Assembly (NCBI RefSeq): GCF_018130145.1
Contig: NZ_JAFCMB010000026.1
Location: forward strand, 1 to 64,000
Length of the DNA stretch: 64,000 bases
Origin: Bradyrhizobium sp. AUGA SZCCT0176
GTDB lineage: Bacteria; Pseudomonadota; Alphaproteobacteria; Rhizobiales; Xanthobacteraceae
Direction: 5' to 3'
The position numbers and the translations under genes are program-made. Under the pieces are notes generated by a model that searched no databases, was not told the DNA's origin, and saw nothing but the letters and a program-made list of their open reading frames with translations. Position 1 is the stretch's first letter, and the number at the start of each line of letters is the position of its first letter. Of the stretch, positions 43,149-51,565 are shown piece by piece.

Positions 43149-44087
43149 ATGGCAGCAGATCGCATTTTCAGCAATTGGGACGACACCCATTCGGTGCTGT
43201 GGGGACACGCACCCATCCGGCTTGCGCACAACATGCACAAGTCGCCGTTGTTCTCGATGGATCATCTTGCCGAACTGATCGAGCACTATCCGCGCGAGCA
43301 CTACAGCCTGATGCAGACCGGCGTGAAGGAAGGCAAGCGTATTTGGCGGCAGGGCGATATCGGCAATTTCAGCGGTCGTCAGGTCATCGACGCGATTTCC
43401 AGGGGCGACCTTTGGCTCAACCTGCGCATGGTTTCGGATATCGACTCCCGCTACAGCGACCTGCTGGCCCAGATGTTCACCGAAATCGGCGAGAAGGTCC
43501 CGCACTTCGCGCTGCCGCACCAATACAACGCCGGCATTCTGATCTCGGCGCCGAAGGCGCAGGTTCACTACCACGCCGATCTTCCCGGCCAGAGCCTGAT
43601 TCAAATCGCCGGCCGCAAGCGCGTCCATATCTATCCGTCGAACCCTCCCTTCGTGACTCCGAAGAACCTCGAGGACATCCAGCTGTTCGAGCTCGAACTC
43701 GATATGCCCTATCACGAATGGTACGATCGCTATGCAACGGTGCTCGATCTCGAGCCCGGGCAGATGCTGAACTGGCCGCTGAACGCGCCGCATCGCGTCG
43801 ACAATCTCGGCACCGTCAACATCTCCATGACGGTGGGTTACGAGAATGAAGAGATCAGGCGGACCCGGATCGTCAATCTGGCCAACGGTCTGTTGCGCAA
43901 TCGCTTCGGATATACGCCCAAGAGCCGTTCGCTCAAGGGTCCGGCGTTCTGGGGCAAGGCGGTGATGCAGAAGGCGTTGCGCAACACTTCCTGGGTCAAG
44001 CGCGAGCGCAAGGCGCGCAACGAGATCGAATTCCGGCTCGACCACGACCATCCCGAGCAGGTGGTCGATCTTTCCAAGGCGGCATGA
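43149..44087 (+). CDS. JmjC/cupin-like protein, possible Fe(II)/2-oxoglutarate oxygenase
   Basis: 312 residues. The core VHYHADLPGQSLIQIAGRKR holds H142-x-D144, and H215 in NAPHRVDN is the expected distal ligand, giving an intact Fe-binding facial triad. Lys158 or Arg residues just after could bind 2-oxoglutarate. The N-terminal 110 residues are a helical cap with several conserved-looking His. The family hydroxylates proteins or small molecules; none of the characterised groups can be assigned. It starts a group with the FemAB/GNAT-like gene seven bases after it. A role in modifying the surface glycan is an inference from location. Confidence 0.7.
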   Translation: MAADRIFSNWDDTHSVLWGHAPIRLAHNMHKSPLFSMDHLAELIEHYPREHYSLMQTGVKEGKRIWRQGDIGNFSGRQVIDAISRGDLWLNLRMVSDIDSRYSDLLAQMFTEIGEKVPHFALPHQYNAGILISAPKAQVHYHADLPGQSLIQIAGRKRVHIYPSNPPFVTPKNLEDIQLFELELDMPYHEWYDRYATVLDLEPGQMLNWPLNAPHRVDNLGTVNISMTVGYENEEIRRTRIVNLANGLLRNRFGYTPKSRSLKGPAFWGKAVMQKALRNTSWVKRERKARNEIEFRLDHDHPEQVVDLSKAA

Positions 44088-44094
44088 AGGCGGC

Positions 44095-45297
44095 TTGATC
44101 GTGACGACACTGACGAACGACGCAGCACGGCACGTGGGGCGGAACCGCACGTCGCAGGTTGCGGCGTTCTCCGTGGAATTCGACAATTGGGATACCGTCG
44201 CAGGTAACTGGGACGGTGCGTATCGTCGTGGACAGGCGACCATCTTCCAGCACGGAAAGTGGCTCGCAGCATGGTATGGCGCGTTCGCCGGACAGCCCGG
44301 TATCGAGCCATTCATTGCAACCGTCAGGGATCGTGCGACAGGGGAAGTCGCACTGCTTCTGCCGCTGATCAGGCGCAAGCTGAAGCGCATTTGCGTCGTG
44401 GAGTTCGCCGACCTCGAACTGACCGATTACAATGCGCCGCTGCTCGGTCCGGCCGCGCCGCGCGAACCTAAGGCGGCAGCCATCCTGTGGCGCGAGCTGC
44501 GGCTGGCGTTGCGCCGGCTGCCTGGCGGCGCTGATCTCATTCGATTCAAGAAAATGCCGCTCGATCTGCAGGGCGGGTCCAACCCGCTGGCGATGCTGGA
44601 TGGAGCCGGGCCGTGCTCGCTGAACGGTAATCTCGTCACCACAGGCGAGGATTTCGATCAGTACAAGCGTTCGCTCAAGCGCGACGTCCGCAGGGTTCTC
44701 GAACGGAGCTGGCGCGCGTTTACGGCGTATCCTGCCGCTGCATTCAAGATTGCAGGAGAGAACGACGAAGCCTTGCGCGTTCTTGCGACCCTGGATGCGC
44801 AACAGAGCGCCCGCATGCAGCATCTCGGAGTGAACTTCGTTCTCGGCGACGGGGCCTGTGCCGATTTCTATCGAAACCTCGTGCGTGATGGCGTCGGCGA
44901 TGGCTATGCCGTGTTGTCGGCGCTGACGGTCGGCGAGGAAGTCGTCGCGACCTTGCTCGGCGTTCGTAGCGGCCCGCGCTATGTCATGCTGCGGGTCAGC
45001 AATGCCGGCGACAAATGGTCGGCTTGTTCGCCGGGCCGGCTGGTCATCGAACGTACCATGGCCGCCTTGCACAGAGACGGCGTGCGCGAGTTCGATTTCA
45101 GCGTGGGCGACTATGACTATAAACGGCGTTTTGGCGTGACGCCGCTGCCGCTGGTCGACATCAGCGCCGCCTTGAGCCTGCGCGGATTGCCTTACGCATT
45201 GCGCGACCGCGCCGCGCGCGAGCTGCGCAAGCATCCGAAACTCGGCGCCTATCTGAAGCGGGCGCCCGCTAAACCATCGCCGCGCGAAGAGAACTGA
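44095..45297 (+). CDS. FemAB/CelD-like GNAT-fold acyltransferase
   Basis: About 400 residues of the BioF2-like/CelD group (GNAT superfamily). The C-terminal half carries the GNAT core, including YAVLSALTVGEEVVATLLGVRSG and the closing REFDFSVGDYDYKRRFGVTPLPL typical of the group. Members transfer an aminoacyl or acyl group in envelope or exopolysaccharide pathways, but the donor is unknown. The start is either TTG 44095 or GTG 44101; both stand only a few bases after the upstream stop, so translation is probably coupled. Confidence 0.8.
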   Translation: MIVTTLTNDAARHVGRNRTSQVAAFSVEFDNWDTVAGNWDGAYRRGQATIFQHGKWLAAWYGAFAGQPGIEPFIATVRDRATGEVALLLPLIRRKLKRICVVEFADLELTDYNAPLLGPAAPREPKAAAILWRELRLALRRLPGGADLIRFKKMPLDLQGGSNPLAMLDGAGPCSLNGNLVTTGEDFDQYKRSLKRDVRRVLERSWRAFTAYPAAAFKIAGENDEALRVLATLDAQQSARMQHLGVNFVLGDGACADFYRNLVRDGVGDGYAVLSALTVGEEVVATLLGVRSGPRYVMLRVSNAGDKWSACSPGRLVIERTMAALHRDGVREFDFSVGDYDYKRRFGVTPLPLVDISAALSLRGLPYALRDRAARELRKHPKLGAYLKRAPAKPSPREEN

Positions 45298-45464
45298 TGC
45301 GCTGTGGCAAGAACGCCACGCTCGTGCAAATCTGTCACACTCGGCAGGATTGTGCGGCTGTTCTACCTGTGTTCGCAAGAGTTCATGATCGCGTTTACGG
45401 CAGCGGCGTATGCTGATGGTCGGGTCAAGGGCTACAGCTGAATGCTTCCGTGGGGAGTGCCGAC
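45298..45464 (+). other. Spacer before the zinc-ribbon gene
   Basis: 167 bases with no gene. GGGGAG at about 45451 is the ribosome site of the small zinc-ribbon protein. I see no clear terminator after the FemAB-like gene, so read-through is possible. Confidence 0.35.
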
Positions 45465-45659
45465 ATGCCAGCCTATATCCACCATCACGACGACATCGAG
45501 CCGGCTTTCGTCATTTGTCCGAGCTGCATCGGGATTCCGATGTTTGTAAGGGACGTCGAGCCGCATTGGAGCATGGCGAAGATCGACTTCACCTTTGAAT
45601 GCGCCGACTGCGGCGCCGAAGTTCGCCAGACCATGGTCAAGCCACAATTGCAGCATTAG
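45465..45659 (+). CDS. Small zinc-ribbon protein
   Basis: 64 residues. Two CxxC knuckles are evident, VICPSCIG near residue 17 and FECADCGAE near residue 45, which together can bind one zinc ion. The N-terminus MPAYIHHHDDIEP contains a His/Asp cluster that could add a metal site. The ATG has GGGGAG at proper spacing; an in-frame ATG at 45450 is unlikely. Small proteins like this act as adaptors or nucleic-acid-binding factors. No specific role can be given. Confidence 0.75.
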   Translation: MPAYIHHHDDIEPAFVICPSCIGIPMFVRDVEPHWSMAKIDFTFECADCGAEVRQTMVKPQLQH

Positions 45660-45809
45660 CGCCGTTTCATTCCGATTGGACTTGGAACGCATATCGCGAT
45701 CCCGTTTCGCCGTGATGGCGGCGCTTCCCGGCTTTTTGCCCATCGTGCGGAGCTTCCTGCAGGCGACAGCCTCGAATAGGATCGAGCATCGCAATGCCGG
45801 AAGTTGATC
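45660..45809 (+). other. Spacer before the PCMT-like gene
   Basis: 150 bases without a supportable gene or hairpin. GGAAG just before 45804 is the ribosome site for the following ATG. Confidence 0.35.
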
Positions 45810-46664
45810 ATGCAAGAGCGGTCGGAAAATCTGCATTCATTCTATGCCAGCCTTGTCTGCGCCGCAGCCAAGGTCCGGGATTCCCGGATTGAACAGGCCT
45901 TTCGCGCGGTAAAGCGTGAACCGTTTGTGGGGCCGGGGCCCTGGCTGATCACGCTCGGCGCGCATGATTACGTGACGACCCCGAATGATGATCCGGCATT
46001 TATCTATCAAAATACACTGGTCGCGCTGGATAGCGCGCAACGTCTCAATATCGGAATGCCCAGCGCTCATGCCTACTGGCTCGGTGCCTGCGAATTAAAG
46101 GAAGGCGAGATTGTCCTGCAGGTCGGCGTGGGTACGGGGTACTACACAGCTATCCTCGCACAACTCGTCGGACCGAGTGGTCAGGTGCACGCCTATGAGA
46201 TTGACGAAGGCCTGGCGGATCGCGCGCGCGGCAATCTGAAAGACCTGCCACAGGTAAATGTTCAGTCTAAATCGGGCATTGCGGCGGATTTGCCGAAAGC
46301 GGATTTGATCTACGTTTGTGCCGGTGCAGCCCAACCAGCCAAAGTGTGGCTCGATGCATTGCGTCCCGGTGGCCGGCTGTTGTTTCCGCTGGCGCCCGAA
46401 GGCGTGCTGGGAGGGATGCTGTTGGTCAAACGTCCCAGTCAGAGCGCGGCTTGGCCAGCGATGTTCTTTGGCCGGGCCCAGTTCATCGGCTGTGTCGGCC
46501 TTCAGGACGAGGATGCCGGCCGCCGTTTGACGGAGACGTTTCTGCACGGCTGGGAACTCGTGCGGTCTCTCCGGCTCGATAACGCCGTCGATGATACCTG
46601 CTGGTTTGCGGGCGATGGCTGGTGGCTTTCAACGGCAGAAGTCAGCGCTGTCCACGAGAATTGA
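45810..46664 (+). CDS. Protein-L-isoaspartate methyltransferase-like protein
   Basis: 284 residues. The SAM site is VLQVGVGTGYYTAILAQLVG near residue 106, preceded by the PCMT-like block GMPSAHAYWLGACELKEGE. The early segment REPFVGPGPWL resembles the PCMT family start. The final 90 residues, after DLIYVCAGAAQ, exceed the canonical 210-residue enzyme and form an extra domain, so substrate specificity may differ from repair of isoaspartate. The ATG at 45810 is preferred over a TTG two codons earlier. It ends the rightward tail of the surface region. Confidence 0.8.
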   Translation: MQERSENLHSFYASLVCAAAKVRDSRIEQAFRAVKREPFVGPGPWLITLGAHDYVTTPNDDPAFIYQNTLVALDSAQRLNIGMPSAHAYWLGACELKEGEIVLQVGVGTGYYTAILAQLVGPSGQVHAYEIDEGLADRARGNLKDLPQVNVQSKSGIAADLPKADLIYVCAGAAQPAKVWLDALRPGGRLLFPLAPEGVLGGMLLVKRPSQSAAWPAMFFGRAQFIGCVGLQDEDAGRRLTETFLHGWELVRSLRLDNAVDDTCWFAGDGWWLSTAEVSAVHEN

Positions 46665-46912
46665 TCCGCGCCTGGACCTGCCGCAGCGTCCCGCCGATTT
46701 CACGATTTAGTGCACTCCGGGCAGCGCCGCTGCCCGCGCGAGGCGCGGTAGAGACTGCGGCACCACCAGCGCCGTGCAATCGCCTGCAGCGGACGGCGCA
46801 CCAGTTGAGCCATAAAGAGAAATTCGACCATCGCTAAATCCATCGTCCCTGATGGATAGCTAGGGCGGCAATCCAGAATGAGAATGCCGCCCATCTCGCA
46901 TCAGCCATGCAG
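46665..46912. other. Convergent spacer with a hairpin below wrbA
   Basis: 248 bases with no gene. GGGCGGCA (46862-46869) pairs with TGCCGCCC (46884-46891) around a 14-base loop, about 20 bases past the wrbA stop; it could be a weak terminator for the leftward gene. The rest holds short self-complementary GC tracts only. Confidence 0.4.
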
Positions 46913-47512
46913 TTAGCTATGGAGTTTCTTGGCGGTCTCGGCGATCGCGCGTCCTTGATAGCGCGCGCCGGCGAGTTCGTTGTCGCTCGGCTGACGGCTG
47001 CCGTCGCCGCCGGTGATCGTGGTGGCGCCATAGGGCGCGCCGCCGGTGATTTCATCGAGCTTCATCTGGCCGGCAAAGCCATAGTTGAGGCCGACGATCG
47101 TCATGCCAAAGTGCAAGAGGTTGGTGATGATGGAAAACAGCGTGGTCTCCTGGCCGCCATGTTGCGTGGCGGTCGCGGTGAAGGCGCCGCCGACCTTGCC
47201 GTGCAGGGCGCCCTTGGCCCAGAGACCGCCGGCCTGATCGAGAAAATTCGCCATCTGCGAGGCCATCCGGCCGAAGCGGGTGCCGGTGCCGACGATGATG
47301 GCGTCGTAATTGGCAAGTTCTTCGACCTTGGCGACGGGGGCCGCCTGATCGATCTTGTAATGCGAAGCATTGGCGATCTCGGTGGGCACCAGTTCGGGCA
47401 CGCGCTTGATATCGACGGTGGCGCCGGCTTCGCGCGCGCCCTCCGCGATGGCGTTCGCCATCGCCTCGATGTGACCGTAGGCGGAGTAATAGAGCACGAG
47501 TACTTTGGCCAT
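46913..47512 (-). CDS. wrbA: NAD(P)H:quinone oxidoreductase, WrbA type
   Basis: 199 residues with a flavodoxin fold. The FMN phosphate loop is YYSAYGHIEAMANAIAEGA at residues 6-24, and GTGTRFGRMASQMANFLDQ near residue 76 is the second FMN loop, both diagnostic of WrbA. It reduces quinones by two electrons, protecting against redox cycling. It is encoded leftward after the pirin gene, with a palindromic repeat between them. The wrbA-pirin-SDR neighbourhood next to a LysR gene points to control by quinone or electrophile stress. Confidence 0.95.
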   Translation of the reverse strand: MAKVLVLYYSAYGHIEAMANAIAEGAREAGATVDIKRVPELVPTEIANASHYKIDQAAPVAKVEELANYDAIIVGTGTRFGRMASQMANFLDQAGGLWAKGALHGKVGGAFTATATQHGGQETTLFSIITNLLHFGMTIVGLNYGFAGQMKLDEITGGAPYGATTITGGDGSRQPSDNELAGARYQGRAIAETAKKLHS

Positions 47513-47556
47513 GATGGCTCTCCTGAGTTTGTCGGTGGGTTGTTGATTGGGAGGTT

Positions 47557-47683
47557 GTCATTGCCGGGCATAGCCGTCTGAAGGACGGCGTCGCTTCCGC
47601 TCGCCTATACCCGGCAATCCATCGTCTTCGAAAGATTCTCGCGAAGCGGGATGGATGCGCGGGTCAAGCCCGCGCATGACGAG
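47557..47683. repeat. Palindromic intergenic repeat family B, copy 2
   Basis: Shares cattgccgggc, acccggcaat, tcgaaag, gcgcgggtc and aagcccgcgcatg, in that order, with the element at 17345-17427. It contains extra hairpin-forming inserts such as cgtcgcttcc. It separates wrbA from the pirin gene. Confidence 0.75.
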
Positions 47684-47698
47684 TTGTGTGTTTGGCGC

Positions 47699-48397
47699 CT
47701 ACGCCGCGTCGACCAGCACCAGGTCGGAATCTTCCAGTGCCGTAATGATCAGCCTGGCCTCATCGCGGATCGCGGCACCATCGCGGGCGTTGACGCGCAC
47801 GCCGTTGACTTCGATGCTACCGGCCGCCGGCACCAGATAGAGATGGCGCGTCTTGCCGGCTTCGTATTCCGCGCTCTCGCCGGCCTTCAGCGTGGTGGCG
47901 AGCACGCGGGCGTCGGCGCGGATCGGCAGCGCATCCTTGTCGCCGGCAATACCGCTGGCGATGGTGACGAGCTTTCCGGAACGGTCCGACTTCGGAAACG
48001 GTTTGGCGCCCCAGGTCGGCTGGCCACCCTTGGTGGTCGGCTCGATCCAGATCTGGAAGATCCGGGTGTTGGTCGGCTCCAGATTGTACTCGGCATGACG
48101 AATGCCGGATCCCGCGCTCATCACCTGCACGTCGCCGGCTTCAGTACGGCCTTTGTTGCCAAGCGAGTCCTGATGGGTGATCGCACCTTCGCGCACATAG
48201 GTGATGATTTCCATGTTGGCATGGGGATGGGCGGGAAAGCCGGTGTTGGGGGCGATCTCATCATCATTCCACACCCGCAGCGAGCCGTGACCCATATTGT
48301 CGGGGTCATAATGGCTGCCGAAGGAGAAGTGATGCTTTGCCTTCAGCCAGCCGTGGTCGGCGCCGCCGAGTTTTGCGAAGGGTCTGAGTTCGATCAT
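47699..48397 (-). CDS. Pirin family bicupin protein
   Basis: 232 residues of two cupin barrels. The N-terminal metal site is PAHPHANMEIITYVREGAITHQDSLGN, with the two His and a Glu typical of pirin, and MSAGSGIRHAEYN follows. Pirins include quercetin dioxygenases and regulators. The ATG of MIELRPFAKLGG has AAGGAA upstream; a longer frame to 48487 overlaps the SDR gene and is unlikely. It lies 70 bases downstream of the SDR gene on the same strand and upstream of wrbA. Confidence 0.93.
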   Translation of the reverse strand: MIELRPFAKLGGADHGWLKAKHHFSFGSHYDPDNMGHGSLRVWNDDEIAPNTGFPAHPHANMEIITYVREGAITHQDSLGNKGRTEAGDVQVMSAGSGIRHAEYNLEPTNTRIFQIWIEPTTKGGQPTWGAKPFPKSDRSGKLVTIASGIAGDKDALPIRADARVLATTLKAGESAEYEAGKTRHLYLVPAAGSIEVNGVRVNARDGAAIRDEARLIITALEDSDLVLVDAA

Positions 48398-48467
48398 GGG
48401 AATATTCCTTTGAAAGTGTTTGCGGGGGCCAGGCGCAACGCGCCCGGCCTCTGTTGGTTGGATTGGA

Positions 48468-49220
48468 TCAGGCGCCGAAGCCGCCATCGACGTTGAGCAC
48501 GGTGCCGGTCACGAACGACGCGTCCGGGCTGGTGAGGAACACGACGCCGGCCGCGATCTCTTCGGCGGTGCCGTAGCGTTGCAGCGCGTGCTGCGTGCGC
48601 TGGGCTTCGGCGAAGTCGCCGCCGTCCTTCGGGTTCATGTCGGTATCGATCGAGCCCGGCTGCAGCACGTTCACGGTGATGCCGCGGGGGCCGAGGTCGC
48701 GCGATGCGCCCTTGCTGTAGCCGACGATCGCTGCCTTGGTGGCGGCGTAGTCGGCGAGGCCCGGGAACGAGGCGCGGGTCGCAATGCCCGAACCGATGGT
48801 GACGATGCGTCCGCCTTCGCCCATCAGCTTCGAGGCAGCGCGGATCGCGGTGACCACGCCATGCACATTGATCGCGTCCTGGCGCGCCAGTGCCGCGGTG
48901 TCGGCGTTGGCATCATCGACTGCGCCGCTGACGGCGACGCCGGCATTGTTGACGAGAATGTCGAGCCGGCCGAAGTGCTTGGCGACGTCATTCACCAATT
49001 GCTCGACCTCGAGAGACGAAGCCTGGTCGGCCTTGAAGGCGCGAGCTTCGACACCCCTGGCTTTCAGTTCCTTGACGACGGCTTCGGCCTTGTCAGGGGA
49101 GGCGACATAGCTGATGGCGACGTTGGCGCCTTGATCCGCGAGGGCGCGGGCGCTGGCCGCGCCGATACCGCGCGAGCCGCCGGTGACGAGGGCAACCTTG
49201 CCCGAAAGTTTCTTGGCCAT
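48468..49220 (-). CDS. Short-chain dehydrogenase/reductase (3-oxoacyl-ACP reductase-like)
   Basis: A 250-residue classical SDR. The cofactor motif TGGSRGIG is at 13-20 and NNAG at 91-94. The catalytic residues are Ser144, Tyr158 and Lys162 (YAATK). The family tail VLNVDGGFGA is intact. Ala-Asp-Gln near residue 64 is the adenine contact. It reduces a carbonyl, perhaps a reactive aldehyde or quinone-derived ketone, given its wrbA and pirin neighbours. CGGAGA precedes the ATG. A palindromic operator candidate (49293-49311) lies about 75 bases upstream. Confidence 0.93.
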   Translation of the reverse strand: MAKKLSGKVALVTGGSRGIGAASARALADQGANVAISYVASPDKAEAVVKELKARGVEARAFKADQASSLEVEQLVNDVAKHFGRLDILVNNAGVAVSGAVDDANADTAALARQDAINVHGVVTAIRAASKLMGEGGRIVTIGSGIATRASFPGLADYAATKAAIVGYSKGASRDLGPRGITVNVLQPGSIDTDMNPKDGGDFAEAQRTQHALQRYGTAEEIAAGVVFLTSPDASFVTGTVLNVDGGFGA

Positions 49221-49496
49221 TGGATTTCTCCGTTGCTTGAATTCCGATGGCCATTGGATATGCCTCCCGATGTGGTATATAAATAGAAACTATTGAAACA
49301 CATTGTTTCAAGTTATGATCTAATGGAAAGACCGCCTGTGTCGGACATCCATATTTTCGACCGCCCAAGCCGCGGAATCGGCCTCCTCGACCGAACCGCC
49401 GGGCGGGTTGCCCAGACTGATGCCAAGTCACTCGGGCGCGAGCCACCGGGGGAGGGGCATGGCACCGTCATTCGGCGCCGTATGGAGGAGTTGCGC
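49221..49496. promoter_or_regulatory. Divergent spacer with operator palindrome
   Basis: 276 bases between divergent genes. TTGAAACACATTGTTTCAA at 49293-49311 has perfect 7-base arms and a 5-base centre, with an AT-rich TATA-like stretch (ggtatataaatag) next to it. That spacing allows a dimeric regulator to control the SDR promoter. LysR (50393) or another regulator could bind it; its T-N-A ends fit a LysR box only loosely. Confidence 0.6.
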
Positions 49497-50351
49497 ATGA
49501 ACGCCGTTCGCCGCGGAGTATTGGGATTGATGGGAGCGCTGCTAGTGGCGGGACCGTCAGACGCTGGCGGCCGGAAGCCGGCTTCGTCCGGTCAGGATGC
49601 CGCTGCGAAAGCGCGGCGATTGGCGGTGAAACCTCGCCACGTTGTTTGCTTCCTCGGCGCTGCGAACGGCCTGGCGAAGCTGTCGGACGCGGCTTCAATG
49701 GCGATCCGCGATTTCGCCACCGGCTTCAGCATCGACCACACCTATTCCCAGGACAAACCGGATCCGCGCATGAGCCGCTCATTTGGGGTTTCCTGGGATC
49801 GCGTGCATCCCAATGCCCGCTCCAGCGCCGATGAGGACGCGGTGGAAAATCACCAATCGGTGCTGTACGTGCTGGGCCCGCCCATGACGACGGAAACCGC
49901 CATGGTCGTTTCCACCGGTGCCCTGATGCTCGTCCACCAGGTCATCAAGGCGGGGGCTATCGCCGTCAAGGGCGAGAGCGCCGGTGTCGCGCACGGCCTC
50001 GCCAGGTGGAACGAACTCATCCTTCAGGCCAGTGCCGCGCTGAAATCCGATGATGACTTCGCGTTGCGCCGCGTTTGCCGCCTGGCATTTGCCAAACGGC
50101 CGCTGGCCTCGGACGATTATCTGGAGAGCGTCGGTTTTCACCTCACCGGATTGCCCGAAGTGTTTGTGCCGAAGTCCCATGGCAGTGAACGCGAAGCCGT
50201 CGCGACCATGGATGCGGTCGCTGACGAGATCGCGCGGCAAGGACTGGAGGCAACGCTCAAGTCGCGGCGCGCCAAACTGTCCTTCGAGTCCGATTACGCG
50301 GAAGGCGATTTCAAATTCAATCCGTATGGTATCGTCAAGCTTGCATCCTGA
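49497..50351 (+). CDS. Exported hypothetical protein
   Basis: 284 residues that I do not recognise with confidence. The N-terminus MNAVRRGVLGLMGALLVAGP, followed by SDAGG, looks like a signal peptide. The body has two Ala/Val-rich blocks (VVCFLGAANGLAKLSDAAS near 45, VVSTGALMLVHQVIKAGAIAVKGESAGVAHG near 140) faintly reminiscent of DUF4261, but this is a weak call. GGAGG precedes the chosen ATG; an in-frame codon at 49293 would add 68 unlikely residues. It starts opposite the SDR and ends 41 bases before the LysR gene, possibly its co-transcribed partner. Confidence 0.65.
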   Translation: MNAVRRGVLGLMGALLVAGPSDAGGRKPASSGQDAAAKARRLAVKPRHVVCFLGAANGLAKLSDAASMAIRDFATGFSIDHTYSQDKPDPRMSRSFGVSWDRVHPNARSSADEDAVENHQSVLYVLGPPMTTETAMVVSTGALMLVHQVIKAGAIAVKGESAGVAHGLARWNELILQASAALKSDDDFALRRVCRLAFAKRPLASDDYLESVGFHLTGLPEVFVPKSHGSEREAVATMDAVADEIARQGLEATLKSRRAKLSFESDYAEGDFKFNPYGIVKLAS

Positions 50352-50392
50352 TTTCGGGCGAGGCTCGAATCCGATCCGACAAGGCGGGCCGA

Positions 50393-51304
50393 ATGGCGAA
50401 ACTCCCGGATTTCGAAGCGCTCGCGATTTTTGCAAAGGTCGTGGAATTGCGGTCGTTTGCGGCGGCCGCAACCGAACTCGCGCTGTCCAAGGCCACGGTA
50501 TCGAAGGCGGTGAGCCGGCTCGAGCAACGGCTCGGCGCGCGGCTGTTCAACCGCACCTCGCGGCGGCTAGCGCTGACCGATGCCGGCCAAAAACTGGCCG
50601 AACGCGCGACGCAGCTTCTGATCGACGGCGAGGCGGCAGAGAGCGAGACGTTGTCGCAATCGATGGCGCCGCGCGGGCTGGTGCGGCTCGCGGTGCCGAT
50701 GACGTTCGGGGTCAAGGCGGTGGCGCCGCTATTGCCGGAATTCCTGAGCCAGTATCCGGAAGTCTCGATCGACCTGCATCTCAGCGACGCGACGGTGGAT
50801 CTGATCGGCGAGGGCTTTGATGCCGGCCTGCGCATCGCGCGGCTGCCTGATTCTTCCCTGATCGCACGGCGGCTCTGCGCGATGCCGCGCTACACGGTGG
50901 CCGCGCCGGCCTATCTCAAGCGCCACGGCCGGCCGACGCATCCGATGCATCTCTCCCAGCACAGATGCTTCGGCTACGCCTATCTCTCGACGCCCGGCGT
51001 CTGGCACTACACCAACGCCGCTGGCGAGCAGGCCAGCGTGCGCCCGGCCGGGCAGCTTCGCGTCAACAATGGCGAGGCGGTGTTGCCGTCGGTGATTGCC
51101 GGGCTCGGCATCGCCGATCTGCCCGACTTCATCGTCGGCGATGCAATCGCCTCCGGCGAGGTCGAGGTGATCCTCAAGGGCTGGAAGCAGCCGGAAGGCG
51201 CGGTGCATCTGGTGACGCCCCCCGGCGGCCCGCGCCCCGCCCGCGTCGAGGTGCTGGCGGAGTTTCTGATGAAGCATTTTGCCAAGGGGAAGAAGCGGAC
51301 GTAG
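50393..51304 (+). CDS. LysR family transcriptional regulator
   Basis: 303 residues. The N-terminal HTH (FEALAIFAKVVELRSFAAAATELALSKATVSKAVSRLEQRLG) covers residues 5-47, and the C-terminal effector-binding domain resembles PBP2. Its subgroup, with VRLAVPMTFGVKAVAPLLPEFLSQYPEVSIDLHLSD, matches the CrgA/AaeR-type quinone and aromatic-acid sensors. It is close to wrbA, pirin and SDR, so it likely governs that set. It has no ligand residues that identify the inducer. Confidence 0.93.
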   Translation: MAKLPDFEALAIFAKVVELRSFAAAATELALSKATVSKAVSRLEQRLGARLFNRTSRRLALTDAGQKLAERATQLLIDGEAAESETLSQSMAPRGLVRLAVPMTFGVKAVAPLLPEFLSQYPEVSIDLHLSDATVDLIGEGFDAGLRIARLPDSSLIARRLCAMPRYTVAAPAYLKRHGRPTHPMHLSQHRCFGYAYLSTPGVWHYTNAAGEQASVRPAGQLRVNNGEAVLPSVIAGLGIADLPDFIVGDAIASGEVEVILKGWKQPEGAVHLVTPPGGPRPARVEVLAEFLMKHFAKGKKRT

Positions 51305-51308
51305 CGTT

Positions 51309-51480
51309 CACCCTCCCCTGGAGGGGGAGGGTCGTCGAGCACCGTGCGAAGCACGATGCTCGGCGGGGTGGGGTGGCGTCTCAACTCGGGCACTGTTCGA
51401 GGGGAGAGACCTTCACCCCACCCCGTCTCACATTTCGCTACGCTCCATGTGAGTCGACCCTCCCCCTCCAGGGGAGGGTG
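51309..51480. repeat. Long inverted repeat, family D copy 1
   Basis: A 26-base arm at 51309-51334 (caccctcccctggagg...) is a perfect reverse complement of 51455-51480. Smaller nested palindromes (gcaccgtgcgaagcacgatgc, tcacatttcg) lie inside. An element of the same style, with different arms, is at 62421-62561. It fills the gap between the LysR and Bug genes. Confidence 0.85.
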
Positions 51481-51565
51481 AAAAAGAGCAGGCCCCTCGC
51501 AACGTCAGCAGCTTCACGCTAGGCTACCCCCAATAACCAAAACAATAACTCCGGGGGAAATGCCG

